DNA from: Streptomyces panaciradicis
Lineage (GTDB): Bacteria; Actinomycetota; Actinomycetes; Streptomycetales; Streptomycetaceae
Length of the DNA stretch: 64,000 nt
Direction: 5' to 3'
Assembly (NCBI RefSeq): GCF_023516615.1
Contig: NZ_JAMGBF010000060.1
Location: forward strand, 41,298 to 105,297
Part shown: one piece after another, positions 54,097 through 63,151 of the stretch
How positions within the stretch are numbered: position 1 is the first letter of the stretch
Layout: the number at the start of each line of letters is the position of its first letter
The notes under the pieces: model-generated
Database searches by the model: none
The model's input: only the letters and a program-made list of their open reading frames with translations
Told to the model about the DNA's origin: nothing
Translations under genes and position numbers: made by a program

Positions 54097-54498
54097 TCAC
54101 CATGTCTGGTCACCGGCGCGCACCAGCATTTCGTTGACCGCCACCCGTCGTTCACGGATGACGACGTGGCCGATCGCGTCCGCAAGGTCCTCGGTCCGCA
54201 TCGGCTCGCCGCTGATCTGTCGCGGGGCGGCGTCGCCGAGGTGCTCCACCCGCTCCGTCTGCACGGTGCCGGGCTCGACCACAACGACGCGGACGTACTC
54301 GCCCACGAACTCCTGGCGCAGCGCCTCCGTGAAGCCGTTGAGGCCGAACTCGGTCAGGTTGCACACACTGCTCGACGCACGGGCGACCCGGCTGGCCGGC
54401 GAGCCGGCGTTCACGACGTTGGACACCTGCCGCGGGGACGTCGCGGCGGCGTCGATGAGGTCGGGGACCGCGGCGTGCGTGCGTGGGGGCCGGCCGGC
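54097..54498 (-). pseudogene. C-terminal half of a short-chain dehydrogenase
   Basis: The minus frame encodes DLIDAAATSPRQVSNVVNAG and then VCNLTEFGLNGFTEALRQEF, VRVVVVEPGTVQTERVEHLG and a normal C-terminus, AVNEMLVRAG. This is the catalytic and C-terminal half of a classical SDR, with the usual YNLTKFG pair altered to CNLTEFG (Tyr to Cys and Lys to Glu). The glycine-rich NAD-binding half is missing; the sequence begins directly after the VOC gene's end. Both the truncation and the loss of both catalytic residues mark it as a dead gene. Confidence 0.75.
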
Positions 54499-54505
54499 GA
54501 GGTGC

Positions 54506-55123
54506 TCACGTCGGCAGTTCGGTGCCGGCCTGCTCGCTCACCATGTACCGCGCGTACCACTCCGGCCAGTCCGGGTCCTCCGCGCCGGTGCGTGCCTCAT
54601 GCTCGCCGTGTGCGGCCGCCGCCCGGCGCAGGGCGCCGGCGAGGTCGGACGCCGAGGCGAAGGCGGTCGTCGCCGGGTCCAGGCGGCCCGGAAGCCGGGA
54701 GGTGATCTCCTGCAGCACCCAGCCGTTGCCGTCCGGGTCGTCGAACGACAGGAACGAACCGTAGCTGCTGCGCTTCGGGTCGGGCCCCGGCACCCGGGCG
54801 TCGGTCCCGGCGCGGTGGAAGACGCCCCCCGCGTCGTGGAACACGTCACCGGGGTCCGCGCCGCGCCGCTTGAGCTCGTCGTGGGCGGCTCCGATGTCGT
54901 CGACGATCAGGTGCAGGCCCTGAGCGGAGCCCGGTGCCTGCGACGAGACCGAGGTGCCGAAGATGACCGATGCCGGGGAACCCGGCGGGGTCATCTGCAC
55001 CACCCGGAAGTCCTCGCCCGTGGCGACGTCGGCGTCGAGCCGCCAGCCCAATGCCGAGTAGAAGTCCTTGGCCCGGTCCACGTCCGACACCGGCACCACG
55101 ACGACCTCGAGCTTCATGTCCAT
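54506..55123 (-). CDS. VOC-family (glyoxalase/bleomycin-resistance fold) protein
   Basis: A 205-residue protein from ATG 55123, with GGAGG eight bases upstream. The VOC module is LEVVVVPVSDVDRAKDFYSA, then GLHLIVDDIGAAHDELKRRG and a final FLSFDDPDGNGWVLQEI, covering residues 1-150. A helical Ala-rich tail with GEHEARTGAEDPDWPEWYAR follows, resembling a partner motif seen in tandem with VOC proteins. Metal ligands fit a glyoxalase-like enzyme or binding protein; the substrate is unknown. It is in line with the DJ-1 gene upstream, so the two may respond to the same reactive carbonyl stress. Confidence 0.85.
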   Translation of the reverse strand: MDMKLEVVVVPVSDVDRAKDFYSALGWRLDADVATGEDFRVVQMTPPGSPASVIFGTSVSSQAPGSAQGLHLIVDDIGAAHDELKRRGADPGDVFHDAGGVFHRAGTDARVPGPDPKRSSYGSFLSFDDPDGNGWVLQEITSRLPGRLDPATTAFASASDLAGALRRAAAAHGEHEARTGAEDPDWPEWYARYMVSEQAGTELPT

Positions 55124-55217
55124 GGTTCATGCCTCCGCACTGGGACGAAAAGCCGACGTGACGAGGGTCCTCCGGGTGGCAGGTGTTTCGCGCCAGGGAT
55201 TCTCACTGGTCGCACTG

Positions 55218-55913
55218 CTACTTCAGCAGCACCAGCAGACGCTCCGCGAGGACCGCGGCCGAGGCCGGGTTCTGCCCGGTGATGAGGGTGCGGTCCTCCA
55301 CCATGTACGGCTTCCAGATCTCGCCGCGGCTGAACTCGACACCGATCTTGTCCTTGAGTTCGGTCTCCAGCAGCCAGGGCGCCCTGGAGGCCAGTCCGAC
55401 GGCTTCCTCCTCCTCGTCGGTGAAGCAGGTCATCCGGTAGCCGGTGAACGGCGACCTGCCGTGGATCCGGGTGGACAGGACGGAGGCGGGGCCGTGGCAG
55501 ACGATCGCCAGCGGCTTGCCCGAGGCGAGCTGCGCCGTCAGGATCCGGCCGACGTCGGCGTCCAGCCACAGGTCGGACATCGGGCCGTGGCCGCCGGGGA
55601 GGTACACGGCGTCGTAGTCCTCGAGGCGGACGTCGGACAGCTGCAGCGGCCGGCGCATCACCTCGGCGGAACGGATGATCTCCTCCAGTTCCAGCGCGCC
55701 CTGCTCACCGCCCGCCATGGAGGGACGCAGGCTCATCATGTCGACGTTTGGTGTCACACCGTTCGGGGTGGCGACCACGACCTCGTGCCCTGCCTCGGTG
55801 ATCGCCTTGTACGGCGCCGCGAACTCCTCGGCCCAATAGCCGGTCGCGTACCTGGTGCCGTCCTTCAGGACCCAGTACGTCGCTCCGGACACCACGAAAA
55901 GCACCTTCGCCAT
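55218..55913 (-). CDS. DJ-1/PfpI-family protein, Hsp31 type (glyoxalase III-like)
   Basis: A 231-residue protein from ATG 55913, behind AGGAG. KVLFVVSGATYWVLKDGTRY opens the flavodoxin-like fold. GYWAEEFAAPYKAITEAGHE carries the catalytic Glu, YDAVYLPGGHGPMSDL follows, and AIVCHGPASVL holds the nucleophile Cys with the His after it. Proteins of this pattern detoxify methylglyoxal or act as holdases. It is upstream of the VOC gene on the same strand with a gap of about 95 bases. Confidence 0.9.
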   Translation of the reverse strand: MAKVLFVVSGATYWVLKDGTRYATGYWAEEFAAPYKAITEAGHEVVVATPNGVTPNVDMMSLRPSMAGGEQGALELEEIIRSAEVMRRPLQLSDVRLEDYDAVYLPGGHGPMSDLWLDADVGRILTAQLASGKPLAIVCHGPASVLSTRIHGRSPFTGYRMTCFTDEEEEAVGLASRAPWLLETELKDKIGVEFSRGEIWKPYMVEDRTLITGQNPASAAVLAERLLVLLK

Positions 55914-56117
55914 CACGACCACTCCTGTCGTTCGGGACCGGGCCCCGTGCCGTGCGCGCGGAACCGCTCGTCCCCCTCACGATTCCGCGTGAGGTCGGCC
56001 GGTCGCACCGGTGGGATCCACTGGTCCTCACGGGCCCGCGTGGCCCCGCGCGACTCGATCCGTGCCGGGGCACCCTCACATCCGGACACGATCAACCGAC
56101 TCGCACCGGTTCGTACT

Positions 56118-56131
56118 TAGGCTGCGGATCA
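56118..56131 (+). promoter_or_regulatory. Probable leaderless promoter of the TDT transporter
   Basis: A -10-like TAGGCT (56118-56123) ends seven bases before the ATG at 56131, and no Shine-Dalgarno sequence is present. The transcript probably starts at the A of the start codon. Confidence 0.5.
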
Positions 56132-57234
56132 TGCAACTCTCCCGGGCGACCCGCCCCTCACCTCCCGCTTCCGACAGCACGGCACGTCCGCTCCTCGGCC
56201 CGACCTGGTTCGCCGCGGTGATGGGCACGGGCATCGTGGCCAACGCCGCCGCGACGCTGCCGCGGACCTTTCCCGGGCTGCGGACGGCCGCCACGGTGGT
56301 CTGGGCGGGGGCCGGGGTCCTGCTCGTCGTGCTGGTGGCGCGCTACCTGCGGCAGCGGGCGATCCGCTCCCACGCGGCCGACCCGGTGACGGTCCAGTTC
56401 CTCGGTGCACCGCCGATGGGACTGCTCACGGTCGGCGCCGGTGCGCTCCTGCTGGGCAAGGACATGATCGGACTCGACGCGGCGGTGAGCGTGGACTGGG
56501 TGCTGTGGCTGACCGGGACCGCGCTCGGCCTGGTCACGGCCTGCATGGTGCCGTACCTTATGGTCACGCGGCATCGCTTCGCTCCGGACGCGGCGTTCGG
56601 CGGCTGGCTGATGCCGGTGGTGCCGCCGATGGTCTCCGCCGCGACGGGCGCGCTGCTGGTTCCCCACGCTCCCGCCGGGCAGCCGCGCCTCGCCCTCCTG
56701 CTGGGCTGCTACGCGATGCTCGGCCTCGGCCTGGTCGCGACGCTGCTGGTCCTGGCCATGATCTACGGCCGCCTCGTGCACCACGAAGCGCCCACCGGAA
56801 CCACGGTGCCCACCGTGTGGATCGGCCTGGGCGCGCTGGCTCAGTCGGTCACGACGCTCGGCGCGCTGGCGTCGGCGGCGCCGGGCGTGCTGCCCGCGCC
56901 TTACGCCCGGGGTGCCGCGGTGCTCGCCCTGCTGGGAGGCATCGCGGTGTGGGGATTCGCCATGCTCTGGCTGGCCCTGGCCACGGGGCTGACGGTCCGC
57001 ACGATCAGGGCCGGCCTGCCCTTCGCGCCGACTTGGTGGTCCTTCATCTTCCCGGTGGGTGCCTGCGTGACGGCCACCGGCGCCCTCGCCACCCGCACCG
57101 GCTCCACGCCGCTCGACTGGGCAACCGTAGTGCTGTACAGCGCACTTGTGCTCGCATGGCTGGTGGTGGCGGGCCGCTCCTTGCGACACGTCACCAGGCA
57201 CATGCGCCGTCCGGTCCGTCACGCTGTGGACTGA
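56131..57234 (+). CDS. TDT-family transporter (tellurite-resistance/dicarboxylate, SLAC1-like)
   Basis: A 367-residue protein with 10 hydrophobic helices. It opens LGPTWFAAVMGTGIVANAAA, the TDT/SLAC1 signature, followed by helices with GMLTVGAG-like glycine pairs and MVPYLMVTRHRFAPDAAFGG. The C-terminal block has FAPTWWSFIFPVGACVTATG, also typical. The family moves small anions such as malate, sulfite or chloride. Upstream in-frame codons to 56011 lack a start signal; ATG 56131 sits just behind a -10 box. It ends convergent to the GlxA-type regulator, with 73 bases between. Confidence 0.87.
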   Translation: MQLSRATRPSPPASDSTARPLLGPTWFAAVMGTGIVANAAATLPRTFPGLRTAATVVWAGAGVLLVVLVARYLRQRAIRSHAADPVTVQFLGAPPMGLLTVGAGALLLGKDMIGLDAAVSVDWVLWLTGTALGLVTACMVPYLMVTRHRFAPDAAFGGWLMPVVPPMVSAATGALLVPHAPAGQPRLALLLGCYAMLGLGLVATLLVLAMIYGRLVHHEAPTGTTVPTVWIGLGALAQSVTTLGALASAAPGVLPAPYARGAAVLALLGGIAVWGFAMLWLALATGLTVRTIRAGLPFAPTWWSFIFPVGACVTATGALATRTGSTPLDWATVVLYSALVLAWLVVAGRSLRHVTRHMRRPVRHAVD

Positions 57235-57307
57235 GCGGAAGGCAGGGCCGTCCCGAAGTGCAGATTGGCGCGCCTGTGGGTGCGGGCCATCGCCACGGCG
57301 TGGCGGC

Positions 57308-58330
57308 CTACGACGCCGAAGTTCCCGCGGTCTGCGGCTCCTTCGAGGCCAGGCCCGTCGTGCGGAACCGGCTGCGGAAGACGCCCGGCGTGACGCCCAG
57401 ATGGCGTACGAACGCGCGGCGCAGGGACTCCGCCGAGCCGAAGCCCGTACGGCGGGCCACCACCGCCATCGGATCGTCGCCCGTCTCCAGCAGGATCTGG
57501 GCGGCCTCCACCCGGACCTGCTCCACGTACCTGGCGGGCGTCGTTCCCACTTCCTCGTGGAAGAGCCGGGCCAGGTGGCGGACGCTGACTCCCGCGCGCC
57601 GAGCCATCGCGGACAGGCTGTGGTTGGCGCCCGGGTCCTCGGCCACCGTGTCCAGGATGCGACGCAGCAACTCTTGGCGCGAGTAAGGGATTTGGGAGCG
57701 GACGCTGAACTGGGACTGGCCGCCGGGCCGTTGCATGAAGACGACCATGTCCTTGGCGACCGAGCGAGCGACCTCCGCGCCGTAGTGCTCCTCCACCAGC
57801 GCAAGGGACAGATCGATGCCGGCGCTCACTCCGGCCGAGGTCATCATCGTGCCGTCGCGTACGAAGACGGCGTCCGGTTCGACCCGCACCGAAGGGAAGC
57901 GCAGGGCCAGTTGGCGGGTGAAGCGCCAGTGCGTCGTGGCGCGGCGGCCGTGGAGGAGCCCGGCCGCGGCCAGCAGCAGCGCCCCGGTGCACACGGACGC
58001 CGTACGGCCCGCCGTCGCGTCGAGCCGCCGGACCACGTCCAGCAGCGCGTCGTCCTTGATCAGCGTCTCCCATTCCGGGCCACCGGGGATCACCAGCACG
58101 TCGGAGGGCTCGTGGACCTCGTCGGCGGCGCGGTCGGCGCTGAGGCGCGTGCCGGCCGAGGTGATCACGTCGGCTCCGTCCTCGGACACGATCTGCACGC
58201 GGTAGCGACCGCCGAACTCGTTCGTCGAGGTGAACACCTCGATGGGTCCGGTCACATCGAGCAGGCGCACCCCGGGAAAGACGAGCACGGTGACGGTCAG
58301 CGGGCTCATCCCGGGACGGTTGCGGTTCAT
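57308..58330 (-). CDS. GlxA-family transcriptional regulator (DJ-1-like domain + AraC HTH)
   Basis: A 340-residue regulator from ATG 58330, behind GGAGGT. Residues about 10-190 are a DJ-1/PfpI-like ligand domain (TVTVLVFPGVRLLDVTGPIE, VLVIPGGPEWETL, SVCTGALLLAAAGLLHGRRA with a Cys at the elbow). The C-terminal 100 residues are an AraC-type double helix-turn-helix (LSAMARRAGVSVRHLARLFH and AVVARRTGFGSAESLRRAFV). Such proteins sense metabolites and usually activate neighbouring genes; the SDR gene just upstream on the same strand is a candidate target. Confidence 0.92.
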   Translation of the reverse strand: MNRNRPGMSPLTVTVLVFPGVRLLDVTGPIEVFTSTNEFGGRYRVQIVSEDGADVITSAGTRLSADRAADEVHEPSDVLVIPGGPEWETLIKDDALLDVVRRLDATAGRTASVCTGALLLAAAGLLHGRRATTHWRFTRQLALRFPSVRVEPDAVFVRDGTMMTSAGVSAGIDLSLALVEEHYGAEVARSVAKDMVVFMQRPGGQSQFSVRSQIPYSRQELLRRILDTVAEDPGANHSLSAMARRAGVSVRHLARLFHEEVGTTPARYVEQVRVEAAQILLETGDDPMAVVARRTGFGSAESLRRAFVRHLGVTPGVFRSRFRTTGLASKEPQTAGTSAS

Positions 58331-58522
58331 CGCGTACCTCCGGCGGGTGCGGGCGGGTGCCGTGGTGGGTCCGGCGCTCGGGCCGACCGTGACCGGTGCG
58401 CCCGACACGCCCGGCGCCTCACTCCCGCCATCCTTCGTCCCCGACCGGGGTTCGCGCCACGACTTGTTTGCTCCTTGCTGGGAGCCGCGGCCTCTCAGGC
58501 GGCCGGGCGACCGGTTGCTCGC

Positions 58523-59233
58523 TCAGTGGCCCGCGCTCCGGCCGCCGTCGACGCGCAGCGTCACCCCGGTCACGAACGAGGCGGTCTCCAGGTAGAGAAC
58601 TGCCTCGACGACGTCCTCCACCTCGCCCATCCGCCCGAGCGGATGCCGACGCGCCAGTTCCGGGTCCTCCTCCGGGTGCATAGGCGTCCTGATGATGCCG
58701 AGCGCGACGGGGTTGCTGCGGATGCCGTGTGCCGCGTACTCGATGGCGAGGGACTTGGTGGCGGACTCGAGGCCGCCCTTGGTCAGGGCGGCGAGCACCG
58801 AGGGTTCGGCGGAACTGGCGTGTTCGGCCAGGCTGGTGGTGATCTGCACTACGTGTCCGCCGCCGTTACGGAGCATCTGCCCGACGGCGAGCTGGGTGAT
58901 CCGGAAGAAGCCGGTGAGGTTGACGCCGACGATCGCCTCGTAGTCCTCCTGGGAGTACTCCGTGAACGGCTTGCCGATGAAGAGGCCCGCATTGTTGACC
59001 AGGATGTCGATGCGCCCGAACCGCTCGATGGTCTCGGCGGCGAGGCGCTCGGCCGTGGCGGGGTCGGCGATGTCGCCGCGGACGGTGAGGACGTCCGGGT
59101 CGTCGGAGTCAGGGATGGACCGGGAGGTGGCGACGACCCGGTGGCCGAGCTTGCGGTAGGCCTCCACCAGGCCCGCGCCGATGCCCTGTGACGCACCGGT
59201 GACGACGGCGACCTTCCTGCCGGACTCGTTCAT
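58523..59233 (-). CDS. SDR-family protein lacking the catalytic Tyr
   Basis: A 236-residue Rossmann-fold protein from ATG 59233. Cofactor motifs are intact: VVTGASQGIGAGLVEAYRKL, GDIADPATAERLA, NNAGLFIGKPFTEYSQEDYE and Ser in VQITTSLAEHAS. The active-site segment reads VLAALTKGGLESATKSLAIE: the Lys is kept but Ala stands four residues before it, where Tyr is expected. The C-terminal VTGVTLRVDGGRSAGH is normal. It may be a variant enzyme or a binding protein. It is divergent from another SDR and upstream of the GlxA-type regulator on the same strand. Confidence 0.88.
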   Translation of the reverse strand: MNESGRKVAVVTGASQGIGAGLVEAYRKLGHRVVATSRSIPDSDDPDVLTVRGDIADPATAERLAAETIERFGRIDILVNNAGLFIGKPFTEYSQEDYEAIVGVNLTGFFRITQLAVGQMLRNGGGHVVQITTSLAEHASSAEPSVLAALTKGGLESATKSLAIEYAAHGIRSNPVALGIIRTPMHPEEDPELARRHPLGRMGEVEDVVEAVLYLETASFVTGVTLRVDGGRSAGH

Positions 59234-59649
59234 GATCGGCTGCCTCCGTTGGGGTGGACGGTCGGGCGGCCACGGTCGTAGTGCGGGACGTGGGGCAGGA
59301 CCGTGGCGGCGCCACGGTCGGCTCCCCGGCGGTCAGGTCCCGCGTTCGGTGCCACGTGGCCTGCTTCCACCCTCACGCCGCGGCCGGCACCTCGCGCCCG
59401 TGGAAGTCACTGGTCGTGGTGCGGAGGGGGGCACGCGCCATGAAGGAACGGGCGTCGGGAGCCGACCGGCGCAGGGGGCTCGCAGACGAGCCGGCGGCTG
59501 CGTTCGCGGTCCCGGGTCCGCTCCCTGGACGAGGGAAGGCCAGTGAGGATCACGGGCGCGAGCGTCAGCGTCGCCCCTCGATCCTGAGAGGAGGGCCGAC
59601 GTCCCGCGCCACCGGCTCGCGGCGGACGGGGGCCCCGAAGGGAGGAGCA
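59234..59649. other. Divergent region between two SDR genes
   Basis: About 415 bases with no supported gene. A frame from ATG 59440 joins the next SDR in frame but is Arg/Pro-rich and is rejected. No convincing palindrome was found. Confidence 0.5.
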
Positions 59650-60369
59650 GTGAACGATCTCTCGGGAAGCACGGTCGTGGTCATCGGCGGCAGCTCGGGC
59701 ATCGGCCTGGAAACGGCACGCCAGGCACGCGCGGCCGACGCGAAGCTCGTCGTCACCGGCCGCGACCCGGAGCGGCTCGACGCGGCGCGTGAGGAGCTCG
59801 GAGCATCCGCCACCACCCTCGACCTGGGCGACGCCCCGGGGCTGGGCCGCTTCTTCGGCGAGTTGCCCGCACCGGTCGACCACGTCCTGGTCGCGGGCGG
59901 CGGGCCGACGTACGCGACGATCGCCCAGATGGACTTCGAGCAGGTCCGCAGCGTGCTGGAGGAGCACCTCCTGGGGTCGCTGCGCGTCGCGCGGGAGTGC
60001 GCGACGCGGGTCGCTCCCGGCGGGTCGCTCACGTTCATCACCGGCACGCACGCCCGCCGTCCGGGCACGGGGCTGAGCGTCGCGGCCATCGCCGCCGCCG
60101 CGCTCCCCGCCATCACGGCGAACGCCGCGCTGGAGATCGCCCCGGTCCGGGTCAACGCGATCGCCGCGGGCTTCGTCGACACCCCGCTCTCCGCCCGACT
60201 GCTGGGCGACGCCCTTGAGGAGCGACGGCAGCAACTGCGCGCCACGCTGCCGATACGGCGCGTCGTCGGACCGGCGGACGTGGCCAGGCTGGCTCTGCAC
60301 CTGATGACCAACACGGCCCTCACCGGGGCGACCTACGACGTCGACGGCGGCCAGCAGCTCATCCCCTGA
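59650..60369 (+). CDS. SDR-family protein, atypical active site
   Basis: A 239-residue protein from GTG 59650, behind GGAGGA. It opens VVVIGGSSGIGLETARQARA, then VTGRDPERLDAAREELGASA, and HVLVAGGGPTYATIAQMDF in place of the usual NNAG. After SLTFITGTHARRPGTGLSVA the standard YxxxK helix is replaced by AAIAAAALPAITANAALEIA, with neither Tyr nor Lys. The end APVRVNAIAAGFVDTPLSAR and GATYDVDGGQQLIP is normal. The cofactor fold is kept and the classical catalytic pair is not. Its last 11 bases overlap the convergent LuxR-type regulator gene. Confidence 0.85.
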   Translation: MNDLSGSTVVVIGGSSGIGLETARQARAADAKLVVTGRDPERLDAAREELGASATTLDLGDAPGLGRFFGELPAPVDHVLVAGGGPTYATIAQMDFEQVRSVLEEHLLGSLRVARECATRVAPGGSLTFITGTHARRPGTGLSVAAIAAAALPAITANAALEIAPVRVNAIAAGFVDTPLSARLLGDALEERRQQLRATLPIRRVVGPADVARLALHLMTNTALTGATYDVDGGQQLIP

Positions 60370-63151
60370 ACCCCTGCTCGGGCGCGGGCTCGTACCCGTT
60401 GCGGGGGAGGGCGTCGCGGAGCTGTCTCCGGGAGGTGATCGACAGCTTGGTGAAGATCTTCCGCAGGTGCCACTCGACGGTCCGTGGGCTGAGGAAGAGC
60501 CGGGAGCCGACTTCGGGGTTCGAGAAGCCGTCCCGCACGAGCAGTGCGATCTGCTTCTCCTGCGGCGTCAGCTCGTCCCCAGATGACGACTTCAGCCTGT
60601 GCTTGCGGATCGACTCGCCGCTGGCGAGGAGTTCACGGCGGGCGCGTTCGGCGAACGCCTCCATGCCGATTGCGGCGAACATCTTGTGCGCGGTCCGCAG
60701 ATGCTCGCGTGCCTCCACACGCCGCCGCTCCCGGCGCAGCCACTCCCCGTACACGAGATGCGCCCGGGCGAGCTCGGGCCGCAGCTGCGTGCGGGCCAGC
60801 CGGTCAACTGCAATGCGGTAGAGGCCGTCGGCGGCGGTCCCCTCACTGACCAGGGCCCGGCTGCGGGCCAGGATGCCCTGTGCCCAATCCGTGTCGCACG
60901 GTTCCGACGCGTCCGTCAGCCGTTCCAGAGCTCCGCGGGCAGCCACCGCGTCGCCGACGCGTACGGCCGCCTCCACCAGCTCGGGCAGGACCCAGACAGA
61001 GACCCACAGCTCGGGGATGCCGGCGCTGGTCTGTGCGACGGTCAGGGCCTGCTCGTAGCGGGCGAGGCCGTTGTAGAGCACCGCGGCCGACCACTGGGCC
61101 ACGGTGACGCCCATCAGCTGGCCGCTGGCGCCGGCCTCCTCGACCGTGGCCGCGATGAGCGGTTCGACCTCGGCGGTGTGGCCGCTCAGCGCGCCGAGGC
61201 GCAGCTTGACGTGCGGGACGAGGGGAACGCCGGTCGCCGCGGCGATGATGTCCGCCTCGTCCACGATGGCCTTGGCTGCCGTGAAGTCCCCGGTCCAGGT
61301 GGTCGCCATGCCCAGTGACGCCAGGCAGAACGGGAGCTCGGTGAGGGCACCGGCCGCGCGCACCACCTCGACCGTACGGCCGTACAGGGCGCGCATGGCC
61401 CGGTCGTCCCATACGGCCGCGCTGACGCCGTTGGCCACCCAGCCCCACTTCAGCAGGTCGTCCGGCGGCAGGGCCGCGAGCGCGTCGGCTGCACGCCTGA
61501 GGACGGGTACGGCGGCGGCGCGGCCCTCGGTGACCAGCAGCGCGTAGCCCTCGGTCACGAGATCGAGGGCGCGGGGTGTGGCCGACGGCGGCGCGAGCCC
61601 CCTCATGGCCTGGGAGATCGCCGCGAGGCTGTCGCCGTCGGCGGCGACCAGGGCAGAGGTACCCCAGGCGAGCAGGTAGGTCTCGCGGGCGAGGTTCGCG
61701 TCGAACCGCTCCAGTCGCCGGGCGGCGGTCAGCAGCAACGGGGGCGCCTCGCGGTTGAGGCCGGCCGCGAAGATGATGTGGCTGCGGACCAGGTTCGCCC
61801 GCACGCGCTGGAAGTCGCTCTGGGCGTTCTGGTCGGCCACGTCGACGAAGCGGCGGGCGGCGTCGAGGTCGCCGGCCCGGAGGCTGGCGTCAGCGGCCGC
61901 GACCGCCCGGTCGGCGCGCCGAGAGGAGTCCACGGTCAGGACGACGGACCGCTGCAGGAACGCGGCCGCGGCGGCGAGCCCGCCCCGGGCCTGGGCGCGT
62001 CCCGCGGACCGTTCGAGCTCGGCGGCGACCGCCTCGTCCGGTCCGGCCGTCGCGGACGCCAGGTGCCAGGCACGGCGGTCGGGGTCCACACGCGGGTCCG
62101 TCGCCTCCGCCAGCGCCAGGTGGGCCGATCGGCGCTCGCTCTCCGTGGCCGACCGGCAAACGGCGGAGCGCACCAGCGGATGCCGGAAGGTCACGCTCAC
62201 GTCAAACGACAGCAGTCCGTCCGTGCCGTCGGCGAGTGCTTCCTCGGGTGCCACGCCGAGCCGGCGGGCGGCCCGCCACACCAGTGCGGGGTCGCCGACG
62301 GGCTCGGCAGCGGCTACCAGCAGAAGCAGCCTGGTCTGTGCGGGGAAGTCCTCGATCCGGGGCAGGAAGCTCTGCTCGATCAGGCCTGGGAGCGTGTCGG
62401 TGTGCAGCAGACCCAAGCCGCCTGCCAGCTGGGTCACGGACAGGGCGCGGGGCAGCTCCAGCAGGGCGAGTGGATTGCCCTGGGTCTCCGCCACGAACCG
62501 GCTGCGAATGTCGTGGTCGAGACGGGTGTGCGTGGCGGATTCGAGCAGGGCGTGCGCGGCGGCGTCCCGCAGTCCGGTCACCTCCAGGTGGGGGAGTCCG
62601 AGCAGGTCCCGGGCCCGCTCGCGGGCGCCGAAGACGAGGGCGATCGACTCCGCGAGGAGGCGGCGGGCGACGAAGCCCAGGACCTGGGCCGAGGCGCGGT
62701 CCATCCAGTGGGCGTCGTCGACCAGGCAGAGCAGCGGGCGCTTCTGCGAGACCTCCGACAGCAGACTGAGCACAGCCATTCCCACCAGGAAGCGGTCGGG
62801 CGGCGGTCCCTCGCGTACCCCGAAGACGGTCTCCAGTGCCGTCCGCTGCGGATGGGGCAGGTGGGCCAGCCGGTCCACCAGCGGCACGCACAGTTGGTGC
62901 AGTGTCGCGAACGGCAGCTCCATCTCGGATTCGATGCCGACCGCGCGCAGCGTCCGCAGATCGCCAGGTGCGTCCATGAGATGTCCCAGCAGGGCCGACT
63001 TGCCGATGCCGGGTGGTCCATGGATCACGAGGGCGCGGCTTTCTCCCGTACGGACCGCGTCGAGAAGCCTGTCGAGGATGGCGCACTCGACCTGGCGCCC
63101 GAGCAGGCCGACCTTGTCCCCGCGTCCCGGTCTGCTCTCCGGTTCCACCAC
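60359..63151 (-). CDS. Large LuxR-family regulator with AAA ATPase domain (LAL type)
   Basis: A 930-residue regulator. It starts at GTG 63151 (or GTG 63148); the ribosome site is weak. Walker A HGPPGIGKSALLGHL is at residues 44-58, Walker B LCLVDDAHWMD near 145, and the sensor-like segment AETQGNPLALLELPRAL near 225. A long TPR-like helical middle follows (about 340-840). The C-terminal LuxR helix-turn-helix is ELTPQEKQIALLVRDGFSNP and then RLFLSPRTVEWHLRKIFTKL. LAL regulators act as ATP-dependent activators of secondary metabolism or sugar genes. The target is unknown; the nearby SDR genes are candidates. Confidence 0.93.
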   Translation of the reverse strand: MVEPESRPGRGDKVGLLGRQVECAILDRLLDAVRTGESRALVIHGPPGIGKSALLGHLMDAPGDLRTLRAVGIESEMELPFATLHQLCVPLVDRLAHLPHPQRTALETVFGVREGPPPDRFLVGMAVLSLLSEVSQKRPLLCLVDDAHWMDRASAQVLGFVARRLLAESIALVFGARERARDLLGLPHLEVTGLRDAAAHALLESATHTRLDHDIRSRFVAETQGNPLALLELPRALSVTQLAGGLGLLHTDTLPGLIEQSFLPRIEDFPAQTRLLLLVAAAEPVGDPALVWRAARRLGVAPEEALADGTDGLLSFDVSVTFRHPLVRSAVCRSATESERRSAHLALAEATDPRVDPDRRAWHLASATAGPDEAVAAELERSAGRAQARGGLAAAAAFLQRSVVLTVDSSRRADRAVAAADASLRAGDLDAARRFVDVADQNAQSDFQRVRANLVRSHIIFAAGLNREAPPLLLTAARRLERFDANLARETYLLAWGTSALVAADGDSLAAISQAMRGLAPPSATPRALDLVTEGYALLVTEGRAAAVPVLRRAADALAALPPDDLLKWGWVANGVSAAVWDDRAMRALYGRTVEVVRAAGALTELPFCLASLGMATTWTGDFTAAKAIVDEADIIAAATGVPLVPHVKLRLGALSGHTAEVEPLIAATVEEAGASGQLMGVTVAQWSAAVLYNGLARYEQALTVAQTSAGIPELWVSVWVLPELVEAAVRVGDAVAARGALERLTDASEPCDTDWAQGILARSRALVSEGTAADGLYRIAVDRLARTQLRPELARAHLVYGEWLRRERRRVEAREHLRTAHKMFAAIGMEAFAERARRELLASGESIRKHRLKSSSGDELTPQEKQIALLVRDGFSNPEVGSRLFLSPRTVEWHLRKIFTKLSITSRRQLRDALPRNGYEPAPEQGFRG

